Source: Periplaneta americana
Lineage: Eukaryota; Arthropoda; Insecta; Blattodea; Blattidae
Direction: 5' to 3'
Assembly: GCF_040183065.1 (NCBI RefSeq)
Contig: NC_091119.1
Coordinates: 206,667,298-206,731,297, forward strand
DNA length: 64,000 nt
Made by a program: the position numbers and the translations under genes. The notes below the pieces were generated by a model that was not told the DNA's origin, ran no database searches, and saw only the letters and a program-made list of their open reading frames with translations. Positions 58,262 through 64,000 of this stretch are shown one piece after another (position 1 is the first letter of the stretch; every line of letters begins with the position of its first letter).

Positions 58262-58444
58262 CACAGTCTAGTATATATTGTCACGAAGCTCAATACGTAG
58301 TAAATATGCAAACATTAGGTACTTGCTCACCACTAGGATCGCTAATATCGGCTCATTACAGACAATGCAAAATAGTTCCGGCACAGTCTATTGTTTCTAG
58401 CGCTCTCAAAATTCAAGCTTCGTGACTGTATATAGTAGACTGTG
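58262..58444. mobile_element. MITE in the OBP-B 3' UTR, copy B only
   Basis: Left CACAGTCTAGTATATATTGT and the inverse right end TATATAGTAGACTGTG, with arms reaching CACGAAGCTC / CAAGCTTCGTG. 183 bases. Copy A and the OBP-C block lack it. A related end occurs near 33085-33110. Confidence 0.78.
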
Positions 58445-58844
58445 GTAAAATGATGAAATCTGCATGTGACAACAACCAAGCGAAGAAATATTTACCTCAC
58501 TTATATTAGGGCAAAGGTTTTGTTATTACCTTGTAAATTGTCTGTCTGGACTTTAGTAAATATCTGAATTCTAACATAATAACATTTCAAATTTTGTGAT
58601 AATTGCCACAAACGTTCTTAAAGATTTACTTATGTTCAGATACTGTAAAATACACTAAACAAGGTATCTTGATTAGGATATTATAAATTGAATTTCATAT
58701 AGGGTTTGCCAGATTTCCAACATGTAACTCCAGGAATACACGAGGAAGGAGAGAGAAATCTGTGAACGCCATCTCAGACCATATACTAGCATCTTAAAGC
58801 ACAGTAGACCTAATGACAAAATAGCTTAGCTATCAAAGCTGTTA

Positions 58845-60720
58845 TGTTACTCCCAAACAAATTAAGAAAAGGATCATTTAATATTATAAAAAAAAAACAA
58901 ATTTAAAAAATCTGGTAATGTATTATCTAATGTAATAAAGAGAGCTAAAGCTAATTATTTCTCTACCAAATTAGAAAAATATAGCAATAATACTTAATTT
59001 TTGGCAAACTGTGCGAGAAACGGCAAATTTTGAAGTAAATGAAAAAGAATATTTTAATGAGATTGTTTCTAGAAATGGTTTAATCTTAAGTGATAAAAAA
59101 CATATTGCAACAGAATTTAATTCCTATTTTACACACATTGACTTGGATACTGTATCGTTTATAAAAAATGGCAATCTTCTTAGTAATGTAACTTCAGTAA
59201 ATTTTTGTATGTAGGCCTATCTTTACTTCGTATCACATGATGAAATAATCAATACAGCCAAAACTTTAAAAAATAATGTATCACCTGGTCCTGATAACAT
59301 AAGTGCTAAAATACTTAACATGGTTATAAATTATATTGCCAAACCTCTAACTCATATTTTTAATTGATGTTTTCCCAAATAAATTAAAATATACAATTGT
59401 GAAACCCATTTTTAAAACAGGAGACAAAAAGAATATGAACAATTATAGACCAATATCATTACTTTAATGTATTTCAAAATTACTAAAAAATATATATTAA
59501 AGTTCGATTAATGAATTATCTTGATAAACATGCTATATTAAGTGATAATCAATTTGGTTTTCGAAAAAATTTTAGTACAGATAATGCAATATATCAAGTT
59601 ACTAAAAAAATTATTAGAGAATTCGATCAAGGTAACAAATGTATTGGTATTTTCCTGGACATAAGAAAACCATTTTATACAGTGAAATATGATATCTTAA
59701 TTGAGAAATTACACTTATTAGGAATCAAAGGTAATGCTTTAAACTTGATAAAATCGTATCTCAACGACATAACTCAAATAACGAAAATTAACAATTATTC
59801 AAGTGAACCTTCAATTATTAATATAGGTGTTACCCAAGGCACAGTTCTAGGCCCTATTCTATTTTTAATATATATTAATGACTTATTAAGAAATAACTTA
59901 CAACAATACAATGGTATTCATTATTCTCGTGCAGATGACACTATTTTGTGGAAAAACCTGGTATGATGCATATAATAATTCAAATAATGGAATTGAATTA
60001 ATAAAAAAAATGGTTTGACTTAAATTATCTTTCTATCAACGAAAATAAAACCACATTTATTCCATTCTCATTATCTGAAAAATGTAACAAACCTCCTACA
60101 TCTATATTAAGTATTAAATTACATAATTCTAATTGTTGCCCTATACAATTTAAAACCGATTATTAAGGAGTTCTCTGAAGTTAAGTATTTAGTCATAATT
60201 TTCTACAGTCATTTAAAATTGGCACCAACACATTAATTACCTTTGTAATAAATTACATAAAATATATCATTTTGTTTTATTGAGGAAACACTTGTCAATA
60301 AGTTTATTACGCACAATATAGTTAACTTTAATTCAATCGGTAATTGTGTATGGAATTTTTATTACAAAAGAAAATAATTAAAACATGTCTTCATAAACCA
60401 CCTCAAAAATTGTTTTTAGACTTTAATGTTCTTAAAACCAAGACAAATTTATTATTATTGTATTAATAAAATTCATACATAAAAATCGAAATAATTTTGA
60501 ATTGCATTCTCATAGTTGTGAAATAAAGTATGAATTCTTTAAGCTTGTTTGAACCAAAATGCAACACTGGTACAGTATTTAATCATAGTAGTAATTTAGA
60601 TCCAAGAATATATAACAAATTTATATTTAAATATCCTTATCTTCCCAATTCTAATAGTTCTAGCATTAAATTTAAAAATTTATGTATGGATTTTGTAATT
60701 AATGAAAAATTGTAAATTTA
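58845..60720 (+). mobile_element. LINE family 2, copy B
   Basis: Same element as 9650-11640. The frame 59511-59966 is better preserved: MNYLDKHAILSDNQFGFRKN, IFLDIRKPFYTVKYDILIEK, NIGVTQGTVLGPILFLIYIN. The catalytic box reads RADDTI instead of YADD, a disabling change. Confidence 0.78.
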
Positions 60721-61172
60721 AATTTATATATTCTTTTGTGTAGTAGACATAACACAATTTGTATTATATACTTCTTAATTTGAATTCAAGAATCCATCCC
60801 TGTTATGTATGGATTTTATAATTAATGAAAAATTGTAAATTTAAATTTATATATTCTTTTGTGTAGTAGACATAACACAATTTGTATAATATGCTTCTTA
60901 ATTTGAATTCAAGAATCCATCCCTGTTATGTATGGATTTTATAATTAATGAAAAATTGTAAATTTAAATTTATATATTCTTTTATGTAGTAGACAGAAGA
61001 CAAATTGTATTATATACTTCTTAATTTGAATTCACGAATCCACCCCTGTTATGTATGGATTTTATAATTAATGAAAAATTGTAAATTTAAATTTATATAT
61101 TCTTTTGTGTAGTAGACTTAAGACAAATTGTATTATATATTCTTAATTTGAATTCAGGAATCCACCCCTGAG
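60681..61172 (+). repeat. Four tandem 123-base units at the LINE tail
   Basis: Units begin TATGTATGGATTTT at 60681, 60804, 60927 and 61050, exactly 123 apart. Each carries AATGAAAAATTGTAAATTTA and a CTTCTTAATTTGAATTCA segment. Copy A has one unit (from 11503). Confidence 0.92.
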
Positions 61173-61706
61173 CACGAGTTCTACTCTTCCAGGGGTGAGC
61201 TAAAGTTTTATCTGTTTATATTGCTTTGTATCACAATTATTAGCAAAATAAATCATTAAAAAAATAGTTCATTTGTATAAATAACATTTAGAAGCACATT
61301 TATGGTACAGATTGCGAAGAGGTAACTGCAAAGCTTGTATTTATACAAACTACTAATGACGTTCTATTTTTCCTAACTGCAACAAACACGCCCTCTTTAC
61401 TTTATGCTGAGAAGAATCAGTCATTTTGGTTTGAAACACTTTCGGCGTCTTCACACACACACTACACCCAATCCAAGAAGAATTAATGTACCAATCAATA
61501 ACATGCACAGCTATTGCTTGGGAATATAATTAATTTCAACTGAAACAGAAGGCAGTACAGGTTTAAATTTAGCTCCTTATTCGTTACGTTTCTAAAGACA
61601 CTTGTGCTAATAAAATGTTTATCATAATTATGCAATACCATATCAGTACCAAGAGTAGAGACAATGAAAAAAGTAAAAATAAAGTGACAGTGATGACAAT
61701 AGAATA

Positions 61707-62147
61707 CTTACTTACTTACTGGCTTTTAAGGAACCCAGAGGTTCATTGCCGCCCTCACATAAGCCCGCCATCGGTCCCTATCCTGAGCAAAATTAATCCA
61801 TTCTCTACCATCATATCCCACCTCCCTCAAATCCATTTTAATATTATCTTCCCATCTACTTCTCGGCCTCCCTAAAGGTCTTTTTCCCTCCCGCCTCCCA
61901 ACTAACACTCTATATGCATTTCTGGATTCGCCCATACGTGCTACATGCCCTGCCCATCTCAAACGTCTGGATTTAATGTTCCTAATTATGTCAGGTGAAG
62001 AATACAATGCGTGCAGTTCTGTGTTGTGTAACTTTCTCCATTCTCCTGTAACTTCATCCCTCTTAGCCCCAAATATTTTCTTAAGAATCTTATTCTCAAA
62101 CACCCGTAGTCTCTGTTCCTCTCTCAAAGTGAGAGTCCAAGTTTCTA
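61707..62147 (-). mobile_element. RTE-like LINE family 1 with target-site duplication, copy B only
   Basis: Flanked by ACAATAGAATA (61696-61706 and 62148-62158). The 3' end is CTTACTTACTTACTGG. Minus-strand frame: [80 protein letters not shown]. 5' truncated. Confidence 0.92.
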
Positions 62148-62153
62148 ACAATA

Positions 62154-62158
<5 letters not shown>

Positions 62159-62211
<53 letters not shown>
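62159..62211. repeat. (AAT)n microsatellite
   Basis: About 18 AAT triplets. Confidence 0.95.
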
Positions 62212-62231
62212 CGTTGGCTATCTATGAAATA

Positions 62232-62623
62232 TGGCCTGCAAGACAGCGAGAAGATTAAAATGGAAATGGGGAGGACATGTAGCCAGACTACCCGCCGAGA
62301 GATGGGCATACGCCACTGCAGTCTGGGACCCAAGGAAGGGGAAGACCAAGGAGGAGATGGGCACAGGACTTCGTTGACGTGATAGGACCACAGTGGACGT
62401 GTATTGCGAGAGACAGAGAAAAGTGGAAAGATATAATTTTAGATTTAGAATAAGTAACAGTAGAACACAAAACAGTGAAGTGAAGTGAGAAGTGAAGTGA
62501 CTCAACTTTGAGTAAGGCCCGCAGGGACTAGCTCACCCGTGAGCAAAAGTAGAACTGCCCTACCGATGGTAGGAGACCCTTGCCTACTAAGGATCTAATG
62601 GGTTTTTCTAATTCTAATTCTAA
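62232..62623 (+). mobile_element. Second LINE type with TAATTC tail, target-site duplication, copy B only
   Basis: Flanked by TCTATGAAATA (62221-62231 and 62624-62634). The plus frame reads KTARRLKWKWGGHVARLPAE, RWAYATAVWDPRK, then (shift) RPRRRWAQDFVDVIGPQW, IARDREKWKDIILDLE-stop. Ends TTCTAATTCTAATTCTAA. Copy A (about 13362) has the empty site. Confidence 0.88.
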
Positions 62624-62847
62624 TCTATGAAATAGCCGTCAATACGGGATTTAGTGTCCCATATTTAATTCATACAGGTAAAGTTTTTCCGGACTCAAAT
62701 ACGGGACATCTGGTAATCGTAATTTCGTATTATGTTCAAATAATTTTACTTCTTCACGCTGGCTATGATTTTTCATTGAATTTAAGAATACGAGAGGATC
62801 GTAAGGACATATCAATTAATGTATGAATTTGTAACCCAAGCCATAAT

Positions 62848-63468
62848 AGTACATTATGCAACGAGCCTATAATGGTAGTAATTAAGACGCAAGTATGTTT
62901 GTTTATGAAACGAGCGCAAGCGAGTTTCATAATTTTCATACGAGCGTCTTAATTACAATTATAGGCAAGTTTCATACGACTTGTTATGCTCGACCACATT
63001 TCTAACTTGAAATTATTTAAAATTAGGTCTTCTTATGGTTATGTGCGAACTGAACTGAATTGTGAGATGTGCGCAGACGCGAAAGTATTGATTTTTTCCG
63101 AGGCCGAATGTCATTGACCTTGGCAGAGAATAAGATGAAGATTACTCTGATATAACCTGGAAATTGATTTAGAACTGAAAAACGAGATCACAAATTGAAT
63201 TTATTTGAATATTGTTTACAATTAACGCTAATTGTTATAGTAATAGAACAAAACCTTCTGCGACAGTATTGGATTTCCAGCCTCCGTGACTTTTCGCTAA
63301 TTGTCTTTCGATTGCATATCCGAGAATAATCGATATAACGGTACAAAGCTCACTTCTCATTGGCTGAACACCTGAACTTTAATGAGTAGGTGTACTTTAA
63401 TGACATGCATTAAAGGACTGCTACCAGATATATAATTACTACATTTCGGCATGGTCGAGCATAAATAT
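62848..63468. mobile_element. Hairpin-rich insertion, copy B only
   Basis: Copy A joins CCATAA to ATATCATTAA directly; copy B has about 620 bases between. The left part is a large palindrome: GACGCAAGTATG...GAAACGAGCGCAAGCGAG against CGAGCGTCTTAATTACAATT. TGCTCGACCACATTT (62986) is inverted at the right end (TGGTCGAGCA). No coding frame. Confidence 0.65.
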
Positions 63469-63544
63469 CATTAATATATTATGCTGTCATAATATTGCAC
63501 TATAGTTTAACACACGGCAGACAAAGATACAACATCGGAAACGA

Positions 63545-63867
63545 GTTTTTCGGTATCAACTATGGGGATTGGAATGGAATGTTGTTTCCCTCTTTATCCG
63601 TTTTAATTTCCCCTGTAGTACCGACTTATAAACCACTGCGGCGGGGAGGGAGGCAGGGTATTGTCTCTGAATCCACATTAGACATCTACACAATGCGGAC
63701 TCCCCTGGATGTGGGTCTGGCACAACGCAGGGCCACCGCAGAAACATCACAAGACACAGCACAAGCACCCATTCCCATAGAGGGAAAATAAATTTCTTCC
63801 ATTTCCTGTACCGGGAATCGTACCACGGACCGCTTGGATGGGCAGAGCCACCGCGGCGGACCTCATG
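63545..63867 (-). mobile_element. tRNA-like SINE, copy B equivalent of 13985-14281
   Basis: Minus-strand head CCGCGGTGGCTCTGCCC and GGTACGATTCCCGG; body with ATCCAGGGGAGTCCGC. Confidence 0.65.
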
Positions 63868-64000
63868 TACATTCATGTATCATTTAAATTAAAATGTTGA
63901 TTCATTTAACTCCTACACATGTTATCTTGTGTTCAAGAGTAACTCACTTGTTTGAGCAAGAATCAACGCGATAAGAGGGAAATTATAATGTAAACAATGT

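Larger units (their letters stand above)
50217..64000 (+). repeat. Segmental duplication, copy B (3' half of OBP-B)
   Basis: Direct repeat of 1-14435. Landmark offsets: 1017 to 51236, 2840 to 53191, 4745 to 55937, 9195 to 58186, 14435 to 64000. Offset changes reflect later insertions in one copy or the other. It supplies exons 7-9 of OBP-B. Confidence 0.88.

Overview
This window looks like nuclear DNA from a hemimetabolous insect, most probably a cockroach (Blattodea; I favour Periplaneta or a close relative). It is AT-rich, full of (AAT)n microsatellites and very dense in transposable elements. Several LINE and SINE families match ones I associate with cockroach and termite assemblies. The species call is inference from repeat content and was not searched.

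The one cellular locus I can support is a tandem cluster of secreted odorant-binding protein (OBP) genes of the Plus-C type, hidden in small exons between transposons. One complete gene, called OBP-B here, has nine exons: 27885-27957, 39737-39831, 44017-44137, 49011-49072, 49592-49627, 49729-49840, 53191-53264, 55937-55964 and 58186-58241. All splice sites are GT-AG, all phases agree, and the joined frame gives 218 residues with a signal peptide. Its cysteine pattern is C-X28-C-X8-C-X3-C-X41-C-X9-C-X9-C-X8-C-P-X9-C. A second gene, OBP-A, is present only as its last three exons (2840-2913, 4745-4772, 9195-9262); its 5' part lies upstream of the window. A third, orphan terminal exon (OBP-C relic, 16406-16461) abuts a broken Tc1 element.

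Layout: (1) 1-14435 is the 3' half of OBP-A with its introns. (2) 14436-27576 is intergenic, with the OBP-C relic and a mosaic of Tc1, LINE, SINE, hAT-like and other DNA-element remnants. (3) 27577-27884 is the OBP-B promoter. (4) 27885-50216 holds OBP-B exons 1-6, with introns swollen by LINEs, SINEs, a mariner, a 4.4 kb DNA transposon carrying a nested Tc1, and a foldback element. (5) 50217-64000 is a second copy of region 1, in the same orientation and about 49-51 kb further on, carrying OBP-B exons 7-9. The duplication runs off both window ends, so its true limits are not visible.

The two 3' halves are nearly identical in some introns (about 96% beside exon 7), but exons 7 and 9 differ almost entirely at amino-acid-changing sites. 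That suggests diversifying selection on the cysteine-rich C-terminus. Insertions present in only one copy, several with clear target-site duplications and an empty site in the other copy, give a relative order of events after the duplication. I saw no rRNA, no convincing functional tRNA, no CRISPR array and no intact autonomous transposon.
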